Counted from the first letter of the stretch, positions 42,782-51,145 are shown. The stretch: DNA of 64,000 nt from Bin95 sp965220855 (GCA_965220855.1 CBDCQY010000001.1:2356001-2420000); one strand, 5' to 3'. Translations and numbers: made by a program. The notes: generated by a model not told the origin, from the letters alone.

Positions 42782-42845
42782 CGAAAAATTTCAACAGGCG
42801 GCTCTATCCCGCGATGCAGCTTGAGGAGCGCCCGAAGTCCGGTCG

Positions 42846-43334
42846 TCACGCGGCCGGCCGACGCCCGCCGACGGCTTCCCGCAAACCTTCCAGCAGGCCT
42901 TCCAGCTTCGCCTGCCCATGCTCGACGACGCGCAGCCGATCATCGATACCGCCCAGACCGCCGCTCAGCATCCGGCCTTGCTCCGCGACGTGCCGGTTCG
43001 TCTCTTCGATGCGCTGATTGGTCTCGTCGATGCGTTGCCCGAGCATCTGCCCCTGCTCGTCGATACGCTTGTTGGTGTCATCGATGCGCTGGCCCAGCAG
43101 CTTGCCCTGCTCGTCGATGCGCTTGTTGGTGTCATCGATACGCTGACCGAGCATCTTGCCCTGCGCGTCGATACGCTGCCCGAGCAGCTTGCCCTGCTCA
43201 TCGATGCGTTTGTTGGTCTCGTCGATGCGTCGGCCGAGCCGCTCCTCGAGCCGCGCCTGACCGCGCAGCAGCAGGGCGATTCCGGCAAGGAGGATGGCGG
43301 GCGTAATCCAGGAGGAGAGATCTGCAATCATCAT
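42846..43334 (-). CDS. membrane-anchored heptad-repeat coiled-coil protein, copy 2
   Basis: A 162-aa paralogue of the protein at 42281-42745, with the same MMIADLSSWITPAILLAG membrane segment and the same C-terminal VVEHGQAKLEGLLEG. The rod contains alternating RIDDTNK and RIDEQGKLLGQ units (7- and 11-residue spacing) and a short Gly-rich break (MLSGGLGGIDD) that copy 1 lacks. The different number of units fits slippage or recombination between 21-base repeats. Function is unknown. Confidence 0.75.
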   Translation of the reverse strand: MMIADLSSWITPAILLAGIALLLRGQARLEERLGRRIDETNKRIDEQGKLLGQRIDAQGKMLGQRIDDTNKRIDEQGKLLGQRIDDTNKRIDEQGQMLGQRIDETNQRIEETNRHVAEQGRMLSGGLGGIDDRLRVVEHGQAKLEGLLEGLREAVGGRRPAA

Positions 43335-43341
43335 GGAAGCC

Positions 43342-43370
43342 TGTGTGGACGATCCCGGAGATCTTGTCAA
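43342..43370 (-). promoter_or_regulatory. putative promoter of heptad-repeat gene copy 2
   Basis: Minus strand TTGACA (43370-43365), 17 bases, CACACA (43347-43342), matching the arrangement in copy 1 and placing the start of transcription at or next to the ATG at 43334. Confidence 0.4.
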
Positions 43371-43379
43371 CGAAAAATT

Positions 43380-45152
43380 TCAGTAAGCGGTGCCCTCGCG
43401 GCGGTGGAGATCGACGAGGGCCTGGTTGTAGGCCAGCATGACGTCGCGCTCATGCACGAAGCCGACCAGGTGGCGGTCCACCTGGTTGTCGACCACGGCG
43501 ATGTGCTCCTCATGCCGGCTTTCCATCAGATTGAAGGCGCTTTCGAGATCGTCCTCCAGCGTCAGCATGGGCGGGTTCAGGCGGGCGGCGTCGCCGGCGC
43601 AGACCAGATCCTGGATTTCCGGGTCGAACGCCGCCTCGTCCAGGTCGGCGAGCGTGATGGTGCCGAACAGCCGATTCGCGCCATCGACGACGAACAACTC
43701 GCCATAGGGCGCGGACGCCAGCGCCACTCGCAGGTCGCGCATCTTCATGGTGCGCGGCACGGAGGAGAAGGACCGGCTCATCACCGCGCGCACGCGCATC
43801 TGGCGCATGGCGTCGGTCTCCAACCTTTCGTCGAGATCGATACCCTTTTCGGCCAGCACGGTGCGGAAATAGGAGGCGCCGTTCAGCGCCCGGGTCAGCA
43901 CGGCGGCGCTCACCGTGCCGATCAGGACCGCCATGGTCAGCTGATAGTCGCCGGTCAGTTCGAAGATCACCAGGATGGTCGAGATCGGCGCGCCCAGCAC
44001 CGCGCCCGCCATCGCGCCCATGCCGACCATCGAATAAGCCCCGACGCCGGCGAAGAGATGCGGCGCGGCCGCGCCCGCCACGGAGCCGAAGGCCCCGCCC
44101 AGCATGGCGCCCAGAAACAGCGACGGGCTGAAGACGCCGCCGCCGAAGCCGCCGCCGATGGTGATCGCCGTCGCCGCCGTCTTGGCGACGATCAGCCCGA
44201 TCAGCATCCACAGGCCGAACTCGGCCTTGAGCGCGTCGTCGGTCGCCCCGTAGCCGACGCCGAGCACCTGCGGAAAGACGAGCGCGATCAGCCCGACCGC
44301 GAGCCCGGCGAGACCCGGTCGCAGCCAGGCCGGCACCGTCGAGCCTTCCGCGAGCGCCGCCACCAGCCGGATCGAACGAATGAACACCACGGCGGTAATG
44401 GCCGCGACCGCGCCCAGGAGCGCGAAGGCCGGGAATTCCAGCCACGAGCCCAGATGGTAGTCGGGAATGATGAAGGCCGGGAAGGCGCCGTAGCGCGCCT
44501 GGGAGATCAGCGTCGCCGCGACCGAGGAGATCGCCACCGGCGCGAAAGCGCCCAGCGCGTAGCGTCCGATGACGACTTCCTGGGCGAAGAAGATGCCGGC
44601 GAGCGGCGCATTGAAGGAGGCGGCGACCGCGCCGGCGACGCCGCAGGCGAGCATGGTGCGCACGGCGCTGCGCCCGAACCCGAAGCGCCGCGCCAGCCAG
44701 GAGCCGATCGAGGCGCCGAGATGCACCACCGGCCCCTCCCGGCCGGAAGAGCCGCCGGCGCCGAGCGTCAGCGCATTGGCAACCGCGCCATGGAGCGCGT
44801 TCCCGAGCGTCATCCGCCCGCCGGCGGCGCTCGCCTCCATCACCTGCGCCACACCCTGCGGCCGGCCGTCGAGAAAGACGCGCAGATAGATGCCGACGGC
44901 GAGCCCGCCCGCGGTCGGCGCCAGCACAATCTGCCAGGCCGGCAGCGAGGCTACGAAATGGCTCACATCCTCCTCGCCCGTGCCGAGGAAGGCCAGCTGG
45001 AAGAGCGACAGCAGCTCCCGGAACAGCACCGCGCAGCCGCCCGCCGCCACGCCGATGGCGAGCGCCACCGACAGCAAGCCGATCTGTTCGTCTCCGAGAA
45101 GCTGTCCGAGGCGCTTTGCGATCCGTTGCGCGGCGTCCCGGAGAGCGATCAT
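43380..45152 (-). CDS. ClC-family chloride channel/transporter with CBS domains
   Basis: A 590-aa membrane protein with a ClC core (about 1-420) and a cytoplasmic CBS pair (about 450-580). The gating glutamate is present in GSSGREGPVVHLG, the anion-site motif is GGGVFSPSLFLGAM, and an acidic residue in IFFAQEVV occupies the position of the internal proton glutamate, so H+/Cl- exchange is possible. The GSGIP motif is not conserved. CBS domains (VMSRSFSSVPRTMKMRDL and the final HEEHIAVVDNQVDRHLVGFVHERD) may sense adenine nucleotides. It lies 9 bases after the pentapeptide gene. Confidence 0.92.
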   Translation of the reverse strand: MIALRDAAQRIAKRLGQLLGDEQIGLLSVALAIGVAAGGCAVLFRELLSLFQLAFLGTGEEDVSHFVASLPAWQIVLAPTAGGLAVGIYLRVFLDGRPQGVAQVMEASAAGGRMTLGNALHGAVANALTLGAGGSSGREGPVVHLGASIGSWLARRFGFGRSAVRTMLACGVAGAVAASFNAPLAGIFFAQEVVIGRYALGAFAPVAISSVAATLISQARYGAFPAFIIPDYHLGSWLEFPAFALLGAVAAITAVVFIRSIRLVAALAEGSTVPAWLRPGLAGLAVGLIALVFPQVLGVGYGATDDALKAEFGLWMLIGLIVAKTAATAITIGGGFGGGVFSPSLFLGAMLGGAFGSVAGAAAPHLFAGVGAYSMVGMGAMAGAVLGAPISTILVIFELTGDYQLTMAVLIGTVSAAVLTRALNGASYFRTVLAEKGIDLDERLETDAMRQMRVRAVMSRSFSSVPRTMKMRDLRVALASAPYGELFVVDGANRLFGTITLADLDEAAFDPEIQDLVCAGDAARLNPPMLTLEDDLESAFNLMESRHEEHIAVVDNQVDRHLVGFVHERDVMLAYNQALVDLHRREGTAY

Positions 45153-45161
45153 CGCACCGGC

Positions 45162-45665
45162 CTACCGACACTGCCCGACGGACCCTGGCGCGCAGACATG
45201 CTTGCCATCGGTCCAGGTCGCCCCGGAAAGGTCGGCGTCGAAGAAATCCGTGCGGCGCAGACGGGCGCCGGTGAAGTCCGCGCCGGTCAGCCGGGCGCGG
45301 AAGAAGCGCGCGCGGCGCAGATCGGCCTTGGCGAATACGGCGCCGGCGAGGTCGGCCTTGGTGAAGTCGGCGTCGTCCAGCCGCGCCCCGTCGAAGCGGG
45401 CCTCTCGCAGCCTGGCCGAGATGAACTTGGCGTGCGAGGCGATGGCGCCGGTGAACACCGCCCGGTCGAGCTCGGCGCGCTTGAAGGAGGCCGAGCGCAG
45501 GCTCGCATCGGCAAGGTTGGCCTCCGGCATCTGCCGCTCGTCGAACAGGCAACGGTCCCAGGCGACGCCGGGAGCGGCCGCATCGGTGCAATAGGCCGCC
45601 GCCGGGGCGGTAAGGCCGAGCCAGAAGAGGATAACCGTCCGTACCAACATGGCGCGGCGCATCAT
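45162..45665 (-). CDS. secreted pentapeptide-repeat protein
   Basis: About 167 aa with a signal peptide (MRRAMLVRTVILFWLGLTAPAAAYC) and then pentapeptide repeats A(D/N)LxX from residue 45 to 150 (for example ANLADASLRSASFKRAEL, ADLAGAVFAKADL, ADFTGARL), expected to fold as a right-handed quadrilateral beta-helix. Two cysteines near each end could form a disulphide in the periplasm. Start is uncertain: the ATG at 45665 sits next to GGGAGG, while a TTG at 45689 overlaps the thioesterase stop as TTGA. Function is unknown. Confidence 0.8.
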   Translation of the reverse strand: MMRRAMLVRTVILFWLGLTAPAAAYCTDAAAPGVAWDRCLFDERQMPEANLADASLRSASFKRAELDRAVFTGAIASHAKFISARLREARFDGARLDDADFTKADLAGAVFAKADLRRARFFRARLTGADFTGARLRRTDFFDADLSGATWTDGKHVCAPGSVGQCR

Positions 45666-45685
45666 CCTCCCTGCCCGCCCGCCGA

Positions 45686-46171
45686 TCAAGAGGCGGGTTT
45701 GCGTCGAATGCCGATGACCCGCCCGGCCTTCTCCGGCCGCGGCAGGCCGGCGTGGCGCTCCCCGATGCCGGCCAGCCGCTCCAGGATCTCGGGCGGGAAC
45801 GGCGCCGAGCGGCGCTGCTCCATGTCGATATGCATCGCGATCAGCTCGTTCGTGGCCGCGGCGTAGCCCTTGTCGGCGTGATACATGATATGGAAATAGT
45901 GCAGCCGCTTCTCGTCGAAATCGAGCAATTGCGTCGTGAAGCGCAGCCGGTCGCCCTGCAAGACCTCCTGATCGTAAGTGATATGGCCTTCCAGGGTGAA
46001 GGTCGAGAAACTGCCGGCCGACTTGTAGTGCTCTCCGCAGCCGATGAAGTCGTAGAAGGCGTCGGTGGCGTGGTCGAAGGCCAGGAAGTAGTAGGCCACG
46101 TTCATATGGCCGTTATAGTCGATCCATTCCGGGAGGACCGTTTCGCGGTGTTCGTCGAACAGCACTGTCAT
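45686..46171 (-). CDS. hotdog-fold acyl-CoA thioesterase
   Basis: A 161-aa single-hotdog thioesterase of the 4HBT group. The active-site helix motif is WIDYNGHMNVAYYFLAFD, where the Asp in DYNGHMN is the likely catalytic acid. This DxNGHMN variant is common in thioesterases linked to carnitine or betainyl-CoA metabolism. The start ATG at 46171 is chosen because the fold begins there; the upstream frame is non-conserved. It is downstream of the MaoC-like hydratase, which suggests joint action on acyl-CoA. Confidence 0.87.
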   Translation of the reverse strand: MTVLFDEHRETVLPEWIDYNGHMNVAYYFLAFDHATDAFYDFIGCGEHYKSAGSFSTFTLEGHITYDQEVLQGDRLRFTTQLLDFDEKRLHYFHIMYHADKGYAAATNELIAMHIDMEQRRSAPFPPEILERLAGIGERHAGLPRPEKAGRVIGIRRKPAS

Positions 46172-46206
46172 GGGGGCGGTTTCCGTCTCCGTTTGCAGGG
46201 TCGGGT

Positions 46207-47328
46207 TCAGGCGGGCCTCGGCGGCAGCACGACGGTGGCGGCGCCGAGCGCCGTGGTCCGGCCGTGCTGGTTGACGCAGCGGATGGCGCATTCGACCCGG
46301 CCTTCGCCATCCACGACGCCGGTCTCGACCACCTCTCCCCGGCACCAGGTGGCGTCGCCGACGATATTGTGGCCGCGCACCTGCACGTTGAGGCGTTTCA
46401 GGAAGCCGTCATCGCCCATCCAGTCGGTCAGCAGATGGCCGAGCCAGGCAATGCGCTCCGGCCCGAAATCGTAAGCGCCGGGCACGCCGACTTCCTGCGC
46501 GAACTCCGGGTCCCAGTGCACGCGCACCGGCGGCTCCGGCACATTGTTGCGGTTGCGGGTCGCAAGCTGCGGGTGGCGGTCGTAATAGGTCCAGGCCTGG
46601 CGATGGTTGCGCACCGCATAATTGCCCCAGGCCTGCATGAAGGCGACCGCGGCGGTGACCGTATAAGGCCCCTTCAGCAGCGGCTCGATGACATCGCCGA
46701 CGGCGACATCCTCGAAATAGCGCGGCTCCGCGCCGCGTCGAGCCTCGGAGAGATAATGCGCCTGAAAGGCCGCGATCTCCGCCTCGCTGTAGCGATGAGG
46801 CTCCTTCAACTCCGCGTCATATTTGGAGCCGCTTTCCCGCGCCGTGTCGCGCTCGGTGCGAAAGCACCAGGAATCGGCCTCCGCGACCTCCCCGCCCTGC
46901 TCGTCGAAGAACCGGATGCGGTAGATCTGCTGCACGGCGAGACCCGAGAAGCGGGTGCGGTGCTCCACGATGTCGTGCAGCACGGACTCGGTGCGAAACG
47001 CCGTGCCGACCTCGACCGGGCGCTTCCAGCGAAAGTCGGTGCCGGCGAACATGGCGTGCACGCCGGGCAGGCCCTCCACCGCCCCGGAAACGGTGTTTTC
47101 CAGGCTGTAGAGGATCGAGGGCGGGGCCAGCTGGCGGCCCCAGCGGGTTCCGGCGGCATAGTCGCCGTCGTGATAGAGCGGGTTGTCGTCGCCGATGGCC
47201 CAGGCGAAGCGGCTGGCCGCATCGGCGTTGACTTCCGTGTAGAAGGGCGGCGTCACGCGGCGCACAGGCTCGCCGATGCGCTCGCGCAACCGGGCGATCT
47301 GCTCCTCTGTGATGCGGCCATGCGCCAT
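46207..47328 (-). CDS. double-hotdog MaoC-like acyl-CoA dehydratase
   Basis: A 373-aa protein with an N-terminal FAS1/MaoC_dehydrat_N hotdog (about 25-165, with FAWAIGDDNPLYHD as hydratase-like motif) and a C-terminal MaoC-type hotdog (about 200-370, with EVGVPGAYDFGPERIAWLGHLL). Such two-hotdog enzymes hydrate or dehydrate enoyl-CoA thioesters such as mesaconyl- or branched-chain-CoA. It is flanked by a thioesterase and a CoA-transferase on the same strand. Confidence 0.85.
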   Translation of the reverse strand: MAHGRITEEQIARLRERIGEPVRRVTPPFYTEVNADAASRFAWAIGDDNPLYHDGDYAAGTRWGRQLAPPSILYSLENTVSGAVEGLPGVHAMFAGTDFRWKRPVEVGTAFRTESVLHDIVEHRTRFSGLAVQQIYRIRFFDEQGGEVAEADSWCFRTERDTARESGSKYDAELKEPHRYSEAEIAAFQAHYLSEARRGAEPRYFEDVAVGDVIEPLLKGPYTVTAAVAFMQAWGNYAVRNHRQAWTYYDRHPQLATRNRNNVPEPPVRVHWDPEFAQEVGVPGAYDFGPERIAWLGHLLTDWMGDDGFLKRLNVQVRGHNIVGDATWCRGEVVETGVVDGEGRVECAIRCVNQHGRTTALGAATVVLPPRPA

Positions 47329-47371
47329 GCGCCAGTCCCGAGCGTTTCGTGCGGGCGGACTATACGGCCCG

Positions 47372-48604
47372 TCAGGCGAGCCCGTCGAGAGCGGCCGACA
47401 GTCGCGCCCGGTGAGCGGGGTCGGCGACCGCGATCATGGCCCGGGCGCGCTCCGGCAGCGTCCGGCCGGCAAGCTCGGCGATCCCGTGCTCGGTGACGAC
47501 GACATCGGCGTCGGCGCGCGCCGTGGTCACCGGGCCGGAGAGCTTGGCCACGATCCGCGAATGGCGCCCGGCGGTGGATGGCAGGGCGACGATGCCGCGC
47601 CCGCCGGGGCTGTGCAGCGCCGCGCGCTGGAAATCCCCCTGCCCGCCTATGGCCCCGATATAGCGCCCGTTCAGCGCCTCGGCGTTGACCTGTCCGGTGA
47701 GATCGACCTCGATGGCGGAATTCACCGCAAAGAAGCGCTCCAGACTCGCCAGCACGCGGGGGCCGTGAATATGGTCCGAACCGCGCATCCCGAAGGCCGG
47801 ATTGCGGTCCACGTAGCGATAGAGCCGCTCCGTGCCGAACAGGAAGCCGACGGAGACCAGGCCCGGATCGGTCTCCCGATAGCGGTTGGTGACCGCGCCG
47901 CTCTCGATGAAGTCCACCGCCGCATCGTCGAGCAGCCCGGTGTGGATCGCGAGGTCGCGCTTGCCCGCAAGCGCGCGCTGCACCGCCGCCGGAATGGCCC
48001 CGATGCCGAATTCCAGCGTCGCCCGGTCCGGCACCAGCCGCGCGACATGGGCGGCGATGGCGCTCTCGACCGCTCCGGGCGCGCGCGGCGGCAGGCGTTC
48101 GAGCGGGGTTGCGGCCGGAACCAGAAGATCGATCGCGTCATCGCCGATCGACGCGTCGCCGCCGGTTCTGGGCAGCAGCGGATTTTCCTGCGCGACCACC
48201 GTGGCGCCGGCTGCGATATAGGCCGGCAGATGGCCGACCAGCGTGCCGAGGCTGCGCCGGCCGTTCGCGTCGGGCGGCGTCACCTGGATCAGCAGCAGGT
48301 CCGGCCGCAACCGGGCCAGCTGCGAATAGTGCATCGGGCGGACCTGGACCGCGCCCTGCTCGAACAGATCGAAATAGCGGAAGAGCGCGCAATAGCTGGA
48401 GATCTCGAACCGGGCGGGATCGATGTCCCGCAGCCGGTCGGAAAGCATTACGCCGAGGAACAGCCGGGCGCGAAGCCGCTGCTGCTGCGCCACCAGGCGT
48501 TGCGTCAGCGCCGCCGGCTCGCCCGAACCCTCCGACCAGATGACGAGCGCGCCGGGCGGCAGGATGCGGGCGAAGTCGAGGCCATCGAGCGAGAGAACCC
48601 GCAT
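47372..48604 (-). CDS. acetyl-CoA hydrolase/transferase family CoA-transferase
   Basis: A class I CoA-transferase (410 aa) related to 4-hydroxybutyrate or succinate:acetate CoA-transferases. The catalytic glutamate is in NSAIEVDLTGQVNAE and the oxyanion/CoA loop is IGGQGDFQRAA. GIGAIPAAVQRAL and HTGLLDDAAVDFIESGAV are typical. It is the middle part of a minus-strand CoA-ester run; the true acids exchanged are unknown. Confidence 0.88.
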   Translation of the reverse strand: MRVLSLDGLDFARILPPGALVIWSEGSGEPAALTQRLVAQQQRLRARLFLGVMLSDRLRDIDPARFEISSYCALFRYFDLFEQGAVQVRPMHYSQLARLRPDLLLIQVTPPDANGRRSLGTLVGHLPAYIAAGATVVAQENPLLPRTGGDASIGDDAIDLLVPAATPLERLPPRAPGAVESAIAAHVARLVPDRATLEFGIGAIPAAVQRALAGKRDLAIHTGLLDDAAVDFIESGAVTNRYRETDPGLVSVGFLFGTERLYRYVDRNPAFGMRGSDHIHGPRVLASLERFFAVNSAIEVDLTGQVNAEALNGRYIGAIGGQGDFQRAALHSPGGRGIVALPSTAGRHSRIVAKLSGPVTTARADADVVVTEHGIAELAGRTLPERARAMIAVADPAHRARLSAALDGLA

Positions 48605-48607
48605 CCC

Positions 48608-48865
48608 TCAACCGCAGAGGAAGGGAAAGAATTTGAGCGCGAAGCGCCCGGCATCCTCGGAATTCTCGAACCAGAAGACGGGTGTCATGTCCGGCTCCAG
48701 CACCGCTTTCCAGGGGCGCTGCACCTCTTTCTCGCACCAGGCGATCATCGCGTCGGGGTTCCGCCGGCCGCGCGGAAAGCCGCGCGAACGCGAGCGCTGC
48801 CGCTCGGGCAGGATGCGCACCGGATGCCAGCTGTCCGGCGGCAGGGCTGCTGACCTGCTTTCCAT
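48608..48865 (-). CDS. short hypothetical protein with conserved-looking C-terminus
   Basis: An 85-aa protein of no known function. Basic N-terminal half (FPRGRRNPDAMIAWCEK), then a C-terminal half with alternating aromatic residues and a final FALKFFPFLCG that looks like a conserved motif of small alphaproteobacterial proteins. It ends three bases before the CoA-transferase start, so it could be translated from the same mRNA. The ribosome site is weak. Real status is probable but not certain. Confidence 0.55.
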   Translation of the reverse strand: MESRSAALPPDSWHPVRILPERQRSRSRGFPRGRRNPDAMIAWCEKEVQRPWKAVLEPDMTPVFWFENSEDAGRFALKFFPFLCG

Positions 48866-48907
48866 GATCGGCTACTGTCGCCGGAGCGGCGGCGAGGATG
48901 CAAGCCC

Positions 48908-50110
48908 ATGAGTTTCGAACTGACCGACGGGCAGCGCGCCTTGCAGGCGGCCGCCCGCGAACTGGCGGCGGGACCGGTGGCGGCGCGCGCCGCCGAGGTG
49001 GACAGCACCGAGGCCTATCCCTGGGACCATGTCGAGCGGCTGGTCGAGGCCGGCTTCGTCGGCATGACCCTGCCGGAGGCCTATGGCGGCCAGGGACGCT
49101 CCTGGCTCGACGCCGCGCTGGTGATCGAGGAGATGTCGAAAGCCTGCTCGGTCACCGGGCGCATCGTCGTCGAGACCAATATGGGCGCGATCAGCGCGAT
49201 CATGGCCTATGGCAGCGAAGAGCAGAAGCGCATGGCGGCGGCCATGGTGCTGGAGGGCGACAAGCCGGCGATCTGCATCACCGAACCGGACGCCGGCTCC
49301 TCGGCCGGCGAGATGGTCACGCGGGCCGACCGGCGCGGCAACCGCTATGTGCTGAACGGCGTCAAGCACTGGATCACCGGCGGCGGCGTCTCGCGCCTGC
49401 ATCTGATCTTCGCGCGCGTCTTCGACGAGGACGGCAATGAGGAGGGTATAGGCGGCTTCCTCGCGATCCGCGACGAGACCGAGGGCCTGCATATCGTGAA
49501 GCGCGAGCCGACCATGGGCCTGCGCGGCATTCCCGAGGCGGAAATCGCCTTCCGGGACATGGAGCTGCCGCCGGCGATGATGCTGATGCCGCCGCGCGGC
49601 CTGAAGAAGGGCTTTGCGGACCTGATGACCGCCTATAACAGCCAGCGGGTCGGCGCGGCCACGGTGGCGCTCGGCATCGCCGAGGGCGCGTTCCGCCTCG
49701 CGCTCGACTGGACGGGCGAGCGCGAGCAGTTCGGCCGGCCGATCGACGAGTTCCAGGGCCTGCAATGGAAGCTCGCCGACATGTCGATCAAGCTGGCCGC
49801 CAGCCGGGCGCTGGTCCATGGCGCGGCGCGGAGCGGCGAGGGCGGCTTCCCGGACATGCTGCTGGCGGCCCAGGCCAAGGTGATGACCTCCGAGAGCGCC
49901 ATCCAGGTGGTGAACGACGCGCTGCAGCTGTTCGGCGCGCGCGGCTATTCGCGCAACCGGCCGCTGGAGCGCATGGCGCGCGACGTTCGCATGTTCACCA
50001 TCGGCGGCGGCACGGCGGAGGTGCTGCGCAATGTCGTTGCGGGCGCCATCCTGCAAAAGAAGCTGCCGCAGACCCGGGACGGCTATCTCAAGATGGCGGA
50101 GGCCCGGTGA
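48908..50110 (+). CDS. acyl-CoA dehydrogenase
   Basis: A flavoenzyme of 400 aa. FAD/substrate motifs CITEPDAGSSAG and KHWITGGGVSRL mark the first half, and RQFGRPIDEFQGLQWKLADM-type sequence (REQFGRPIDEFQ) the C-terminal helix bundle. The position of the MCAD base (YEGT) is here TIGGGT, so the catalytic glutamate must come from another helix, as in isovaleryl-CoA-type enzymes. The start ATG at 48908 follows a weak ribosome site. The 3' end overlaps the convergent DUF1045 gene by 23 bases. Confidence 0.92.
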   Translation: MSFELTDGQRALQAAARELAAGPVAARAAEVDSTEAYPWDHVERLVEAGFVGMTLPEAYGGQGRSWLDAALVIEEMSKACSVTGRIVVETNMGAISAIMAYGSEEQKRMAAAMVLEGDKPAICITEPDAGSSAGEMVTRADRRGNRYVLNGVKHWITGGGVSRLHLIFARVFDEDGNEEGIGGFLAIRDETEGLHIVKREPTMGLRGIPEAEIAFRDMELPPAMMLMPPRGLKKGFADLMTAYNSQRVGAATVALGIAEGAFRLALDWTGEREQFGRPIDEFQGLQWKLADMSIKLAASRALVHGAARSGEGGFPDMLLAAQAKVMTSESAIQVVNDALQLFGARGYSRNRPLERMARDVRMFTIGGGTAEVLRNVVAGAILQKKLPQTRDGYLKMAEAR

Positions 50111-50732
50111 GGGGAGCGCGATGGCAGAGCTCGAACGCCCGCCCCTCCCCCGGTTCGACCATGACGGTCAGCGCATCGATCCGCAGCGGCTCGGCGCGCT
50201 CGCCGAGCATGGACGCCGCCAGGGCGCGCTCGCGCTCGAAGGCCGCCTCGTCCAGGCTCGCGTCGGTCAGCGTCATGTGGAAGCGAAAGGCGTCCATCAC
50301 ATGGGGGTAGCCCCATCGCCGTTGCAGCGCGCGCTGGCGCTCCGTCAGCCGCATGGCCCGCGCGGCGGCGCGCTCCCGATCCCGGTCGGTGGGCGGGGCG
50401 CGGAAGTCGTCGAAGGTCCGCACGCAATCCGCCGCCAGCCGGTCCAGCGCCTCGAACGGCCCGGCGGTCATCAGCGCCAGAAAGCCGTCCAACCGGGCGG
50501 GCCGGAGCGGCGGACCCGAGAGCGGTGGACGGGCGGCGGCGAAGCGGTCCAGCGTCTGCAGCAGTTCGGCCTCGTCCCGCTCCGGGGCCAGCCGGAACGG
50601 CGCCTTCAGCGTCGCGTGGAAGCCGTAGCGGCGCGGCGCCGCCAGATGCTCCGCCTCGCGCGCGAACCAGGCCGCGCCGAAGCGCGCCAGCGCCTGCCCC
50701 TCCTCCGGGACATAGTAGATGGCGTATCTCAA
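50088..50732 (-). CDS. DUF1045 family 2H phosphoesterase-like protein
   Basis: A 214-aa protein of the DUF1045 group, elsewhere encoded with phosphonate (phn) genes. Two His-x-Thr motifs mark the 2H phosphoesterase fold: His39-x-Thr41 in YGFHATLKAPF and His152-x-Thr154 in FRFHMTLTD. It may hydrolyse a cyclic nucleotide- or ribose-phosphate-type bond. No phn gene is seen near it. The start is TTG at 50732, overlapping the stop of the zinc-ribbon gene as TTGA. Confidence 0.85.
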   Translation of the reverse strand: MRYAIYYVPEEGQALARFGAAWFAREAEHLAAPRRYGFHATLKAPFRLAPERDEAELLQTLDRFAAARPPLSGPPLRPARLDGFLALMTAGPFEALDRLAADCVRTFDDFRAPPTDRDRERAAARAMRLTERQRALQRRWGYPHVMDAFRFHMTLTDASLDEAAFERERALAASMLGERAEPLRIDALTVMVEPGEGRAFELCHRAPLTGPPPS

Positions 50733-51145
50733 CGCGTCGCAGCGCCGGTCCCGTGCTGCGGGGCCGCTCCGAGGCCGAGCGCCTCATAGAGGCCGGCCGA
50801 TCCGGGCCAGACCTGCATGATCCATTCCCGATCCATCACGGCGAACAGGCAGAGCAGCAGCAGGATGAGCAGCGCCATCCAATATCGGGTCGTCCGGCTG
50901 CGAGGCGGCGGTCGGGGCGGCGCCGGTATCGGCAACCGGTTCGAGGAGGCGCCGTCCTCCTCCCGATCGGCGGACGGCGCGACCGGGTGCAGGGGCGTGA
51001 TCTTGAGCGTAACTTCCGGCGGTTCGGCATGCCAGATGTGAGCGCATTTGCTGCATCGCACCCGCCTCCCCGTCGCGCCCAGCGCCGCGACGGGAACCCG
51101 ATAGCGCGTGGCGCAATTGGCGCAGGCGAGGATCAGTTCATGCAC
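50729..51145 (-). CDS. MJ0042-type zinc-ribbon membrane protein
   Basis: A 138-aa protein with an N-terminal zinc ribbon (CANC near residue 8 and CSKC near residue 30, the latter in the VRCSKCAHIWHA context of the MJ0042 motif), a Pro-rich linker, and one membrane helix (about 92-113, YWMALLILLLLCLF). Start is GTG at 51145, 8 bases after GAGGG. Function is unknown; in related bacteria such proteins lie beside cell-envelope genes, as here with YdcF and an acyltransferase on the opposite strand. Confidence 0.8.
   Translation of the reverse strand: MHELILACANCATRYRVPVAALGATGRRVRCSKCAHIWHAEPPEVTLKITPLHPVAPSADREEDGASSNRLPIPAPPRPPPRSRTTRYWMALLILLLLCLFAVMDREWIMQVWPGSAGLYEALGLGAAPQHGTGAATR

Larger units (their letters stand above)
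42266..42800. repeat. tandem duplication, copy 1 (heptad-repeat gene plus promoter)
   Basis: This segment and 42834-43390 are near-identical in order and sequence, from the shared 3' end of each gene (encoding EGLREAxGGRRPAA) to the conserved upstream stretch TTGTCAACGAAAAATTTCA. The copies differ mainly in number and order of 21-base coding repeats and in scattered single bases. Confidence 0.85.
42834..43390. repeat. tandem duplication, copy 2 (heptad-repeat gene plus promoter)
   Basis: Duplicate of 42266-42800. Its upstream boundary runs into the last codons of the ClC gene (stop at 43380-43382), so the duplicated unit includes the junction between the ClC gene and the heptad-repeat gene. 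Confidence 0.85.

Noticed and set aside
42440..43260. CRISPR-like direct repeats
   Set aside because: The regular 21-base repeats are coding units of coiled-coil heptads with no unique spacers.
42918..45866. A 982-codon open frame on the plus strand
   Set aside because: It is antisense to the ClC and pentapeptide genes, has Arg/Gly/Ala-skewed low-complexity content and no motifs.
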